Assembly: GCF_020215645.1 (NCBI RefSeq)
Contig: NZ_CP084058.1
Span: 6,882,001 to 6,946,000, forward strand
DNA length: 64,000 bases
Direction: 5' to 3'
Source: Nonomuraea gerenzanensis
GTDB lineage: Bacteria; Actinomycetota; Actinomycetes; Streptosporangiales; Streptosporangiaceae
The first letter of the stretch is position 1; each line of letters starts with the position of its first letter. Below, in pieces: positions 40,551 through 49,492 of the stretch. Under the pieces are notes generated by a model. The model did not search any database and was not told the origin of the DNA. It saw nothing but the letters and a program-made list of their open reading frames with translations. Made by a program: the position numbers and the translations under genes.

Positions 40551-41981
40551 CTAATGCGGCAAGTTCCCTTCCGCATTGCGCAGCTCCTCCAGGGCGTCGC
40601 GCAGGTGGCCGGCCAGTTCCCAGGCGTCCGGCACCATCTCCCTGTCGGTGACGATGCCGATGTCGAGGGAGCCGTCGTAGGAGAAGGCCGTGATGTTCAC
40701 GCCTCCGCTCACGTCCGTGATCACCGAGACGGGGTAGTGGCAGAGCAGCCGCGCGCCGCACACGTACAGGGGGAACTGGGGGCCGGGCACGTTCGAGATG
40801 ATCAGATTGAACGGCGGCGCGGCCTGGCCGACCAGCGCGAACGCCGAGCGCGAGGCCAGCCCCATGAGCGCGGCGGGCATCGACTCGCTGAACTCGCGCA
40901 GCCACCGCGCGGGCGCCAGCGAGAACCTGTCCTTGATGCGGTGCATGGCGTGCCGGACGTGGTGCAGCCGCGCGACCGGGTCGGCGACGTGAACGGCCAG
41001 CGGCGCCGTCATGATCGCCACCTGGTTGCCCGGCCCCTCCTCGCCCGCGGCCCGCAGCGAGAACGGCACCCCCGCCACCAGCGGCTGCCGAGGCACCCCG
41101 CCGTGCCGGGCCAGCCACGCACGCAGCCCGCCCGCGCACACGGCCATGACCACGTCGTTGACCGTGACCCCGAACCCCTTGCGCACCTGCTTGATCTCCT
41201 CCAGCGGCAGCGACACGAACGCGAAGCGCCGGTGCTGCGACAGGGGCCCGCTGAACGGCGTCCTGGGCGCGGGCAGCGCGGGCAGCTCCGGCGCCTGGCC
41301 GCTGCCCTCGATGCGGCGGGCGAGCCCGGAGAGCGCCGCGGCGCCGGGGACCCACGACACGACGGGGATCTCGTCCAGGTGCGGGACGGCGCTCGCGGCG
41401 AACCGTACGGCCTGCGCGGGGTTGCCCGCCAGCCTGGTCAGGCCGCGCGCCACCATCGCCCACGGCCCGGGGGGCGGCTCGTCCCGCTCGGGCGGGACGG
41501 TGGGCGGCGGCCCGGGCTCGGGCGTGAGGTCGAGCAGCGCGGCGAGTACGTCGGCGCCGCCGATGCCGTCCACGGCCGCGTGGTGGATCTTGGTGTAGAG
41601 GCCCATGCGGCCGCCGGACAGCCCGTGGATCAGGTAGATCTCCCACAGCGGCCGGCCCCGGTCGAGCCGGCGGGCGTGCAGGCGCGAGATCTGGTCGGCG
41701 AGCTGCCGGTCGTCGCCGGGTGGCGGCAGGCCGATCTCGCGGACGTGGTAGTCGAGGTCGAGATCGTCCTCCTGCACCCAGTACGGATGGTCCAGCCCCA
41801 GCGGCACGGCGGCCAGCCGGCGTCGTAACGCGGGCACGTAGGGCAGCTTGCGATCGAGCAGGGTCTGCAGGTCGGTGCGGTTGAGGTCGCCGTCCAGGAT
41901 GGCCAGGCCGGCGATGTTGGCGATGTTCGTGGCGGTCTCGAAATGGAGGAACTGCGCGTCCAGGGCGGTCAGCTGTGGCAT
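40551..41981 (-). CDS. WS/DGAT-type wax ester synthase/diacylglycerol acyltransferase
   Basis: A 476-residue acyltransferase. HHAAVDG at residues 133-139 is the catalytic HHxxxDG motif; LDYHVREIGLP and the late NLIISNVPGPQFPLYVCGARL block are standard for the family. It makes wax esters or triacylglycerol storage lipid from acyl-CoA, usually at the membrane or lipid body. Start at ATG 41981, with GGAGG 8 bases upstream. It is embedded between two AlkZ-like genes on the same strand with gaps of 16 and 24 bases, so the three are probably one operon, an unexpected combination. Confidence 0.92.
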   Translation of the reverse strand: MPQLTALDAQFLHFETATNIANIAGLAILDGDLNRTDLQTLLDRKLPYVPALRRRLAAVPLGLDHPYWVQEDDLDLDYHVREIGLPPPGDDRQLADQISRLHARRLDRGRPLWEIYLIHGLSGGRMGLYTKIHHAAVDGIGGADVLAALLDLTPEPGPPPTVPPERDEPPPGPWAMVARGLTRLAGNPAQAVRFAASAVPHLDEIPVVSWVPGAAALSGLARRIEGSGQAPELPALPAPRTPFSGPLSQHRRFAFVSLPLEEIKQVRKGFGVTVNDVVMAVCAGGLRAWLARHGGVPRQPLVAGVPFSLRAAGEEGPGNQVAIMTAPLAVHVADPVARLHHVRHAMHRIKDRFSLAPARWLREFSESMPAALMGLASRSAFALVGQAAPPFNLIISNVPGPQFPLYVCGARLLCHYPVSVITDVSGGVNITAFSYDGSLDIGIVTDREMVPDAWELAGHLRDALEELRNAEGNLPH

Positions 41982-42005
41982 CGTCACACCTCCGCCCCGA
42001 ACCAA

Positions 42006-43055
42006 TCAGACTGCGTCCACGGCTTCAAGAGCCAGCGAGGTGGCGTCGGGCTCGGCGAAGGTGAGCAGCCGCAGGCCCTCCTCCTCCAGCACGTCCAGGT
42101 CCGTCCCGGCGAACGGGGTGACGAGCAGCCTGGCCTTCTTGCCCGAGCGCTTGATCTGCCACGTCCCGGCCGCGAAGCCGTCCACCAGGTAGACGGCCCG
42201 CACGCGCAGGTTCTTGGTGGCGACGAAGCCCTTGTGCTCGTCGGCCAGCACGCGGGTGCGGTCGGCGTGGCCGAGGATCAGGGTGTCGAAGTCGGGCAGG
42301 AAGCGGACGGGGGCTGGCACGTCGCCGCCGGGCCGGGGCGCGCCGGGCAGGTCGAACAGCTCGCGCCCGGCGAAGTCCTTCACGCGCTCCAGGTCCATGC
42401 CGGTCATGATGTCGCGCAGGCCGCGCAGCCCCGACCAGGTCTGCACGTCGGCGGGGGTGGCGGGGCCGAAGGCGGCGAGGTACCGCTCGATCAGCACGGG
42501 CACGCCGGCCGGGGCCGGCGCGACGGCGGGCAGGCCGAAGGCGGGGTCGCGCGGGTAGCTCCACCGGTCCTCGGTCGGCTCGATGACCAGCGGGGTCAGC
42601 ATGCGCACGGCGTACCCCAGCGCCCGGTCGTACCCTCCGGGAAACTCCTCCAGCAGCCGCGGCCGCAGCTCGTTGAACGTCATCGGCCCCGCCGTCAGCA
42701 ACCGCCGCGCCGCGGCCGAGACCGCCTCGAAGTCCACCCCGTCGAAGCGCCGCGCGGCGGCCTCCAGCACCGGCGCCACCACCGGCCGGAACGCCGCGAA
42801 GTCGGCGGCCGTCACGAGGTGCAGCGTGCCCCGCCACATCGTGGCCCGCACCAGCGTGCGGGCGTGCAGCGCCGCGTGCAGGTCGGCACGCTCGAACCCC
42901 GCCAGCCGCGTCCAGATCCCGAGGTACGGCGGGCGCGGCTCCTGCGCCTGCAGGCCCACCAGGCGGTGCACCACGTCGGCCACATCCCCCTCGTGACGGG
43001 AGAGCAGGTGCTGACGGGCCAGGGTGGCACGGTTGAGGTCGCGAAGGCTGAGCAT
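42006..43055 (-). CDS. AlkZ-like HTH_42 DNA glycosylase-family protein, copy 2
   Basis: A 349-residue paralogue of the protein at 39431-40534. It opens with LRDLNRATLARQHLL, keeps the catalytic QxQ as LQAQE (about residues 35-39), and shows the same YLGIWTRLAGF and LIERYLAAFGPATPADVQTWSGL blocks. The two are clearly related but diverged, so the duplication is old. Start at ATG 43055, only 9 bases from the start of the divergent aminotransferase gene. First gene of the operon with WS/DGAT and copy 1. Function by family: monofunctional or interstrand-crosslink DNA glycosylase. Confidence 0.82.
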   Translation of the reverse strand: MLSLRDLNRATLARQHLLSRHEGDVADVVHRLVGLQAQEPRPPYLGIWTRLAGFERADLHAALHARTLVRATMWRGTLHLVTAADFAAFRPVVAPVLEAAARRFDGVDFEAVSAAARRLLTAGPMTFNELRPRLLEEFPGGYDRALGYAVRMLTPLVIEPTEDRWSYPRDPAFGLPAVAPAPAGVPVLIERYLAAFGPATPADVQTWSGLRGLRDIMTGMDLERVKDFAGRELFDLPGAPRPGGDVPAPVRFLPDFDTLILGHADRTRVLADEHKGFVATKNLRVRAVYLVDGFAAGTWQIKRSGKKARLLVTPFAGTDLDVLEEEGLRLLTFAEPDATSLALEAVDAV

Positions 43056-43064
43056 CTACATAGC

Positions 43065-44243
43065 ATGCCTTTCCCCATCAAAGAGGTACGTGCCACGTAC
43101 CCCGCCCTGGCCGACGGCTACGCCTACCTCGACGGCGCCGCCGGCACGCAGACCCCCCGCCCCGTGATCGACGCCATCGCCACCGCCTACCGGACGGGGA
43201 TCGGCAACGTCGGCGGTGCCTTCCCGGCCAGCCACCGCTCCGACGCCATCGTGGCCGCCTGCCGCGCCGCCGTGGCCGACCTGGTCGGCGGCCACCCGGA
43301 CGGCGTGATACTCGGCCCGAACATGACCACTCTCACCTACCGCCTGTGCAGGGCGCTGGCGGGCCCGGGCGACGAGGTCGTGCTCTCCCGCCTGGACCAC
43401 GACGCCAACGTGCGTCCCTGGACGCAGACCGGCGCCACCGTGCGCTGGGCCGAGGTGGACCCGGTCACCGGCGAGCTGCCCGTCGAGCAGTACGCGGAGC
43501 TGATCAACGAGCGGACCAGGGTCGTCGCGGTCACGGCGGCCAGCAACATCCTCGGCACCCGCCCCGACGTGCCCGCCATCGCGGAGCTGGCGCACCGGGC
43601 GGGCGCGCTGATGTACGTGGACGGCGTGCACGCCACCCCGCACGGCCCGGTGGACATGCGGGCGCTGGGCGCCGACTTCTACGCCACCAGCGCGTACAAG
43701 TGGTCGGGCCCGCACATCGGCGCGGTGATCGCCGACCCGGCGCTGCTGGAGACCGTCAGGCCCGACAAGCTGGCCTCCTCGCCCGACACGGTGCCGCACC
43801 GTTTCGAGACGGGTACGCTGCCGTTCGCCGACCTCGACGGGGTGACCGCCGCCGTGGACCACCTGGCCGCCATGGTGCCGGGCACGGGCAGCCGCCGCGA
43901 GCGCCTGCTCACCTCGATGGCCGCCGCCGAGGAGCACGAGCTGGCGCTGTTCGCCGAGCTCGTCGCGGGCCTGGAGACGATGCCGCACGTCACCCTGTAC
44001 GGCAAGCCGGCCAGGCGCACCGCCACCGCCTACTTCAACGTGGCCGGGCACGCCCCGCGCCAGGTGGCCGAGCGCCTGGCCAGGCTGCGTGTGAACGTGT
44101 GGAGCGGCCACAGCTACGCCTGGGAGCTGACCGGCGCGCTCGGCATCCGTGACACGGGCGGCGCGGTGCGCGCGGGCCTGGTGCACTACAACGACCGCTC
44201 GGACGTCGACCGCCTCCTGGAGGGGGTGGCCGGCCTGGGGTGA
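43065..44243 (+). CDS. class V aminotransferase, cysteine-desulfurase-like
   Basis: A 392-residue PLP enzyme. The N-terminal YLDGAAGTQTPRPVIDAI, the PLP-binding YVDGVHATPHGPVDM and the Schiff-base lysine in TSAYKWSGPH place it in the SufS/CsdA-like class V group. The cysteine that desulfurases use is not obvious, so it may be an isopenicillin-epimerase- or kynureninase-like member. The start at ATG 43065 fits the family, but no ribosome site is seen in the 9-bp gap to the divergent AlkZ-like start. The promoter must lie within that neighbouring gene. Substrate unknown. Confidence 0.85.
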   Translation: MPFPIKEVRATYPALADGYAYLDGAAGTQTPRPVIDAIATAYRTGIGNVGGAFPASHRSDAIVAACRAAVADLVGGHPDGVILGPNMTTLTYRLCRALAGPGDEVVLSRLDHDANVRPWTQTGATVRWAEVDPVTGELPVEQYAELINERTRVVAVTAASNILGTRPDVPAIAELAHRAGALMYVDGVHATPHGPVDMRALGADFYATSAYKWSGPHIGAVIADPALLETVRPDKLASSPDTVPHRFETGTLPFADLDGVTAAVDHLAAMVPGTGSRRERLLTSMAAAEEHELALFAELVAGLETMPHVTLYGKPARRTATAYFNVAGHAPRQVAERLARLRVNVWSGHSYAWELTGALGIRDTGGAVRAGLVHYNDRSDVDRLLEGVAGLG

Positions 44244-44253
44244 GCGCCGGGGT

Positions 44254-44266
44254 GTGCATGATGCAC
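44254..44266. promoter_or_regulatory. perfect 13-bp palindrome upstream of the NCS1 permease operon
   Basis: GTGCAT-G-ATGCAC lies about 100 bases upstream of the permease start. It is a good size for a repressor or GntR-type operator of the permease-hydantoinase-DUF917 operon. A TTGACC (44308) with TAAGCA (44333) could be a weak promoter (19-base spacer). No regulator gene is adjacent. Confidence 0.35.
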
Positions 44267-44368
44267 GGTGAGGCCATCGCGGCTGTGGGAAATCACCACT
44301 GACTCCCACTTGACCAGCACCTATGGTGGGCGGCTAAGCAACACCTCCCGCCTGCGAAGGAGCCCGGC

Positions 44369-45682
44369 ATGGCCTCAGCCGTCGGTGTCGACGATTACGC
44401 GCTCACCAGGGTCCCCCAGAGCGCCCGCTACTCCTGGTGGTCGGTCGCCGTGCAACGGTTCGGCCAGGTCTCCGCGCTCAGCCAGTTCCTGCTCGGCGCC
44501 ACGCTGGGCTTCGGGATGGGGTTCTGGGAGGCGTTCCTCGCGCTGACCCTGGGCGCCGTCATCCTGGAGGTGGTGGCCGTCTTCGTCGGCATCATCGGGA
44601 TGCGGGAGGGGCTGTCCACCTCCATGCTGGCCCGCTGGACGGGGTTCGGCCGGTCCGGGTCCGCCCTGATCGGCCTGGCGATCGGCATCAGCCTCGTGGG
44701 CTGGTTCGGCATCCAGTCGGCGGTCTCCGCGCAGGGGCTGGCCGCCCTGGTGGGCGGGCTGCCGGAGTGGGGCTGGTCGCTGGTGTTCGGGCTGGTGGTC
44801 ACCTCGATCGTGCTGTGGGGTTTCGGCTCCATGGCGTGGACGGCGTACGTGACCGTGCCCGCGTTCCTCGTCCTGGTCGGCTGGTCGATCATCAGCGAGC
44901 TGTCCCGGCACGACGTGGGCGCGCTGATGGCCTCGGCGCCGCCCGGCCCGCAGCTCAGCCTGCTGGAGGGCACGACGCTGGTCGCGGGCGGGTTCATCGT
45001 GGGCTCGATCATCACGCCGGACATGACCAGGTTCAACCGCAGCGTCGCCGACGTGGTCAAGCAGACGGTGCTCGGCGTCACGCTCGGCGAGTACGTCATC
45101 GGCATGGCCGGGGTGCTGCTCGCGCACGCCGTCGGCACCAGCGAGATCACCACCATCGTCACCTCGTCGGTCGGCTGGGTCGGCATCCTGGTGATCGTCG
45201 CCGGCACCATCAAGATCAACGACTGGAACCTCTACTCCTCCGGCCTCGGCCTGGTGAACTTCGTCGGCACGGTCTTCGGCAAGCAGGTGCACCGCGGCCT
45301 GGCCACCGCGCTCATCGGCGTGGTCGGCAGCGTGCTGGCCGCGGCCGGCATCCTGGGCGCCTTCACCGAGTTCCTGACGCTGCTCGGCGTGGCGTTCCCG
45401 CCCATCGCCGGGATCATGGTGGCCGAGTACTTCGTGGTGCGGCGCTGGCGCGGCGACCTGGAGGCCGCCAGGGCGCGCGGGGAACTGCCGGAGCAGGCGC
45501 CGGCCTGGGTGCCGGCCACGCTGGTGATCTGGCTGGTCGCGGCCTTGGTGGGCAGGTTCGTGGAGGTCGGGCTCGGCAGCATCAACTCGCTGGTCGTGGC
45601 CTTCGTGCTCTACGTGGTGGCGGGGAAGCTGGGGCTGGTGCGGGGCGTGGGGGCCGGCCGTACCGAGCAGGTGCGGGTCTGA
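44369..45682 (+). CDS. NCS1-family (cytosine/purine-type) permease
   Basis: A 437-residue membrane protein with about 12 hydrophobic helices and the NCS1 signature (ALTRVPQSARYSWWSVAVQRFGQ at the N-terminus; NRSVADVVKQTVLG and NLYSSGLGLVN further on). NCS1 members import cytosine, hydantoins, allantoin or purines with protons or sodium. Start at ATG 44369, with AAGGAG upstream. First gene of an operon with a hydantoinase/oxoprolinase and two DUF917 proteins, which suggests a hydantoin or thiohydantoin substrate rather than cytosine. Confidence 0.9.
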   Translation: MASAVGVDDYALTRVPQSARYSWWSVAVQRFGQVSALSQFLLGATLGFGMGFWEAFLALTLGAVILEVVAVFVGIIGMREGLSTSMLARWTGFGRSGSALIGLAIGISLVGWFGIQSAVSAQGLAALVGGLPEWGWSLVFGLVVTSIVLWGFGSMAWTAYVTVPAFLVLVGWSIISELSRHDVGALMASAPPGPQLSLLEGTTLVAGGFIVGSIITPDMTRFNRSVADVVKQTVLGVTLGEYVIGMAGVLLAHAVGTSEITTIVTSSVGWVGILVIVAGTIKINDWNLYSSGLGLVNFVGTVFGKQVHRGLATALIGVVGSVLAAAGILGAFTEFLTLLGVAFPPIAGIMVAEYFVVRRWRGDLEAARARGELPEQAPAWVPATLVIWLVAALVGRFVEVGLGSINSLVVAFVLYVVAGKLGLVRGVGAGRTEQVRV

Positions 45683-45704
45683 GAGACAAGTGAGGGGAAA
45701 TTCC

Positions 45705-47255
45705 GTGCGTATCGGCATCGACGTGGGCGGTACCAACACCGACGCCGTCCTCCTGGACGGGCGGCAGGTGCTCGCCGCCGTCAAGACCAGCACCACCGCC
45801 GACGTCACCTCCGGCATCGTGGCCGCCATCGCGGGGCTGCAGGAGCAGCGGCCGTTCGACCCGGCGGACGTGCGGGCCGTGATGATCGGCACAACGCACT
45901 TCATCAACGCCCTGGTCGAGGCGCGCAGGCTGGCCCCGACGGCGGCGCTGCGGCTGAGCCTGCCGGCGGGGGCGTCGCTGCCTCCGATGGTCGACTGGCC
46001 GGGGCGGCTGATCGAGGCGGTGTCCGGGCGCGGGTACCTGGTGCACGGCGGGCACGAGTTCGACGGCCGGCACATCGCCGAGCTGGACGAGGCCGAGGTA
46101 CGCAAGGCCGCCGCCGACATGGGGCAGGCGGGGGTGCGCAGCGTCGCGATCACGTCGGTGTTCTCGCCGGTCAACGCCGAGTTCGAGGCGCGCGCCGCGG
46201 AGATCGTCGCCGCTGAGCTGCCCGACGCGGCGATCTCGCTGTCCTCCGAGATCGGCCGCATCGGCCTGCTGGAGCGGGAGAACGCCACCATCATCAACGC
46301 CGCGCTGCGCGAGCTGGCCGCGCACATCGTGGACGGCCTGGCCTCCTCGGTCACCGGGGCGGGCATCACGGCGCCGCTGTACCTGAGCCAGAACGACGGC
46401 ACGCTCATGGACGTGGACTTCGCCCGCCGCTACCCGGTGGCGACGTTCGCCTCCGGCCCCACCAACTCCATGCGCGGCGCCGCCGTCCTGTCGGGGCTCG
46501 ACACCTGCGCGGTGGTGGACGTGGGAGGCACCACCAGCGACGTGGGCGTGCTGCGGCACGGCTTCCCGCGCGAGGCCACCACCGACGTGACCGTGGCCGG
46601 GATCCGGACGAACTTCCGCATGCCGGACGTGTTGTCCATCGGCATCGGCGGCGGCAGCCGGGTCCGCGACGGAGCCGTGGGCCCCGACTCCGTGGGCTAC
46701 GAGCTGACCTCCAGGGCGCTGGTGTTCGGCGGCGACACGCTGACCGCGACCGACATCGCCGTGGCGGCGGGCCGGGCCGAGATCGGCGACCCCTCACTGG
46801 TCGGGCACCTGGACAAGGGCCTGGTCGAGGCGGCGCTGCGGCGCATCGCGGCCGACGTCGCCGACGTCGTGGAGCGCATGCGCACCTCCGCGGAGCCGCT
46901 GCCCGTGGTGGCCGTCGGCGGCGGCTCGGTGCTGCTGCCCGACGAGCTGGCGGGCGCGGGCGAGGTGCGCCGGCCCGACCACTACGCCGTGGCCAACGCG
47001 ATCGGCGCGGCCATCGCCCAGATCGGCGGCGAGGTGGACCGCGTGTACGCCGTGGAGCCGGGCCGCCGCGACGCCGTGGTGGACGCGGCCAAGCAGGAGG
47101 CCGTGGACCGGGCCGTGGCCGCCGGCGCGTCCCCCTCGACGGTGCAGATCGTGGACTTCGACGAGGTGCCGATCCCGTACCTGCCGGGCAACGCCACCCG
47201 CATCAGGGCCAAGGCCGTGGGCGAACTGCAGCTCACCGACGCGAAGGGACGCTGA
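45705..47255 (+). CDS. hydantoinase/oxoprolinase family protein (HyuA-type)
   Basis: A 516-residue ATP-dependent hydrolase subunit. The N-terminal IGIDVGGTNTDAVLLDG is the actin-like nucleotide site, and VVDVGGTTSDVGVLRHG (about residue 272) is the second phosphate loop. GIGGGSRV and a HyuA-like C-terminus follow. Start at GTG 45705, since AGGGG lies 7 bases upstream; the GTG at 45690 has none. No HyuB partner is present; HyuA with DUF917 proteins instead is a known arrangement. Function: ATP-dependent opening of a lactam or hydantoin ring. Confidence 0.88.
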   Translation: MRIGIDVGGTNTDAVLLDGRQVLAAVKTSTTADVTSGIVAAIAGLQEQRPFDPADVRAVMIGTTHFINALVEARRLAPTAALRLSLPAGASLPPMVDWPGRLIEAVSGRGYLVHGGHEFDGRHIAELDEAEVRKAAADMGQAGVRSVAITSVFSPVNAEFEARAAEIVAAELPDAAISLSSEIGRIGLLERENATIINAALRELAAHIVDGLASSVTGAGITAPLYLSQNDGTLMDVDFARRYPVATFASGPTNSMRGAAVLSGLDTCAVVDVGGTTSDVGVLRHGFPREATTDVTVAGIRTNFRMPDVLSIGIGGGSRVRDGAVGPDSVGYELTSRALVFGGDTLTATDIAVAAGRAEIGDPSLVGHLDKGLVEAALRRIAADVADVVERMRTSAEPLPVVAVGGGSVLLPDELAGAGEVRRPDHYAVANAIGAAIAQIGGEVDRVYAVEPGRRDAVVDAAKQEAVDRAVAAGASPSTVQIVDFDEVPIPYLPGNATRIRAKAVGELQLTDAKGR

Positions 47256-47258
47256 CAC

Positions 47259-48329
47259 ATGCGCGAGATCACCCTGGCGGACCTCGACGACCTGGCGACC
47301 GGCGCGGCCATCCTCGGCACGGGCGGCGGCGGCGACCCGCACATCGGCCGCCTGCTGGCCGCCTCCGCCGTGCGCGAGTACGGCCCGGTCAAGCTGTGCT
47401 CGCTGGAGGAACTGCCCGACGGCGCCGCGCTCGTGCAGGTGGCCATGATGGGCGCGCCGACCGTGATGGTGGAGAAGCTGCCCTCGATCGACCAGGTCTC
47501 CGCCGCGGCGGACGCGCTGAGCGGCTACCTCGGCAGCGGCCTGACCCACATCGCCTGCGCCGAGGCGGGCGGCGTCAACTCGCTGATCCCGGTGGTCGCG
47601 GCGGCGCAGCTCGGGCTGCCGCTGGTGGACGCCGACGGCATGGGGCGGGCCTTCCCGGAGATCCAGATGGTGCTGCCCACCCTGTACGGCGTGCGCGCCA
47701 CCCCGATGGCCATCGCCGACGAGAAGGGCAACCGCGCCGTCCTGGACACCGTGGACAACCACTGGGCCGAACGCCTGGCCCGCTCGGCGACCATCGACAT
47801 GGGCTGCTCGGCGATGATCAGCTCGTACGCGATGTCCGGCGCCCAGGCCCGCGAGTCGCTCGTGCCCGGCACCCTCGGCCTCTGCGCCGAGCTGGGCAGG
47901 CTGGTGCGCCAGGCGCGGGCCGCGCACGCCGACCCCGTGGCCGCCGTGGTGGCGCGGCTGGGCGGCTCGACGCTGTTCACCGGCAAGGTGACCGACGTCG
48001 AGCGGCGTACCGTGACCGGCTTCGCCCGGGGCACCGCGACGCTGGCGGGCCTGGACGGCGACGCGGGCGGCGAGCTGATCCTGCGATTCCAGAACGAGTA
48101 CCTGGTCGCCGAGGTGGACGGGCGGGTGCGGGCGACCGTACCTGACCTGATCTGCACCCTCGACCGGGAGAGCGGCGAGGCCGTCACCACCGAGGCGCTG
48201 CGGTTCGGGCAGCGGGTGACGGTCATCGCCGCGCCCGCCGACCCGCGCTGGCACACCCCGGAGGGCCTGGCGCTGGCCGGGCCGCGGTACTTCGGCTACG
48301 ACCTGGACCCGGTGGGGGCGGCCGGATGA
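47259..48329 (+). CDS. DUF917 protein, copy 1 (S-methyl-thiohydantoin-desulfurase-type)
   Basis: A 356-residue DUF917 protein. GTGGGGDPHIGRLL near the N-terminus, AEAGGVNSLIP and DADGMGRAFPEIQM are family signatures, and FTGKVTDVERRTVTGFARG follows in the C-terminal half. Characterised members desulfurise S-methyl-thiohydantoins. The start is ATG 47259, three bases after the HyuA stop, and its stop overlaps the next start by four bases. It probably works with HyuA on the imported ring compound. Paralogous to the next gene. Confidence 0.85.
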   Translation: MREITLADLDDLATGAAILGTGGGGDPHIGRLLAASAVREYGPVKLCSLEELPDGAALVQVAMMGAPTVMVEKLPSIDQVSAAADALSGYLGSGLTHIACAEAGGVNSLIPVVAAAQLGLPLVDADGMGRAFPEIQMVLPTLYGVRATPMAIADEKGNRAVLDTVDNHWAERLARSATIDMGCSAMISSYAMSGAQARESLVPGTLGLCAELGRLVRQARAAHADPVAAVVARLGGSTLFTGKVTDVERRTVTGFARGTATLAGLDGDAGGELILRFQNEYLVAEVDGRVRATVPDLICTLDRESGEAVTTEALRFGQRVTVIAAPADPRWHTPEGLALAGPRYFGYDLDPVGAAG

Positions 48330-49420
48330 GCTGGGAGCTGACCGAGGCGGACCTGCCCGACCTGGCGCGCGGCGCCGCCGTGCTGGGCACGGGCGGGGGC
48401 GGCGACCCGTACGTCGGGCACCTGCTGGTGCGCGAGGCGATCCGCGAGCACGGCCCGATCACCGTGCTCGACCCGGCGGAGCTGGACGACGACGCGCTGG
48501 TCATCCCCACCGCCCAGATGGGCGCGCCGACGGTGGTGCACGAGAAGCTGCCGCGCGGCACCGAGCCGGTCGCCGCGCTGCGCGCGCTGGAGGCGCACCT
48601 GGGCAGGCGGGCGGGCGCCACCATGCCGATCGAGTGCGGCGGCATCAACTCGATGATCCCGCTCGTGGTGGCCGCCAGGACCGGCCTGCCCGTCGTGGAC
48701 GCCGACGGCATGGGCCGCGCCTTCCCCGAGCTGCAGATGGAGACGTTCGCGGTGTACGGGGTGCCGGGCTCGCCGATGGTCGTGGCCGGGGAGCGCGGCG
48801 AGACCACGATCATCGACACCGGCGCCGACAACGCGCGCATGGAGTGGCTGGCCCGTGGGGTGACGATCCGCCTCGGCGGCGTGGCGCACATCGCCGAGTA
48901 CCCGATGACCGGAGCGCAGGTCAAGCGCACGGCGGTGCCGCGCACCCTGTCGCTGGCCCGTACGGTGGGCAGCACGCTGCGGCAGGCCAGGGAACGCGCG
49001 GCCGACCCGGTCGCGGCGCTGGCCGAGGCGCTGCGCGCCACCCTGTACGGGCACCTGCGGGTGCTGTTCCGCGGCAAGGTCACCGACGTCGAGCGGCGTA
49101 CCGAGGCGGGCTTCGCCCGGGGCCGGGCGGCGGCGGTGTCGTTCGACGGGCGGCACGAGCTGGAGCTGATGTTCCAGAACGAGCACCTGGTGGCGCTGGT
49201 GGACGGCGAGCCGCGCTGCGTGGTGCCCGACCTGGTGTGCGTGCTGGAGTCGGAGCAGGCCGAGCCGATCACCACCGAGAGCCTGCGTTACGGCCAGCGG
49301 ATCACGGTCGTGGGCATCTCCACGCCCGCCCTGATGCGCACCCCGGAGGCGCTCGCGGTGTTCGGGCCGGCCGCGTTCGGCCTGCCGTACCCGTTCAGGC
49401 CCGTGGAGGAGGTCGCGTGA
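48326..49420 (+). CDS. DUF917 protein, copy 2
   Basis: A 364-residue DUF917 protein, with GTGGGGDPYVGHLL, ECGGINSMIP, DADGMGRAFPELQM and FRGKVTDVERRTEAGFARG aligning block by block with the preceding gene. The two are paralogues made in tandem, but diverged along their length. ATG 48326 overlaps the previous stop. Two tandem DUF917 genes suggest a heteromeric enzyme or two related substrates. I see no downstream gene that belongs to the operon. Confidence 0.85.
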   Translation: MSWELTEADLPDLARGAAVLGTGGGGDPYVGHLLVREAIREHGPITVLDPAELDDDALVIPTAQMGAPTVVHEKLPRGTEPVAALRALEAHLGRRAGATMPIECGGINSMIPLVVAARTGLPVVDADGMGRAFPELQMETFAVYGVPGSPMVVAGERGETTIIDTGADNARMEWLARGVTIRLGGVAHIAEYPMTGAQVKRTAVPRTLSLARTVGSTLRQARERAADPVAALAEALRATLYGHLRVLFRGKVTDVERRTEAGFARGRAAAVSFDGRHELELMFQNEHLVALVDGEPRCVVPDLVCVLESEQAEPITTESLRYGQRITVVGISTPALMRTPEALAVFGPAAFGLPYPFRPVEEVA

Positions 49421-49492
49421 ACGGCCGGACAGCGGTGATCTGAGGGGGTTCCCCTGTTACGGTGGGCACACTTCAAGATCGAAAGGTGTGCC

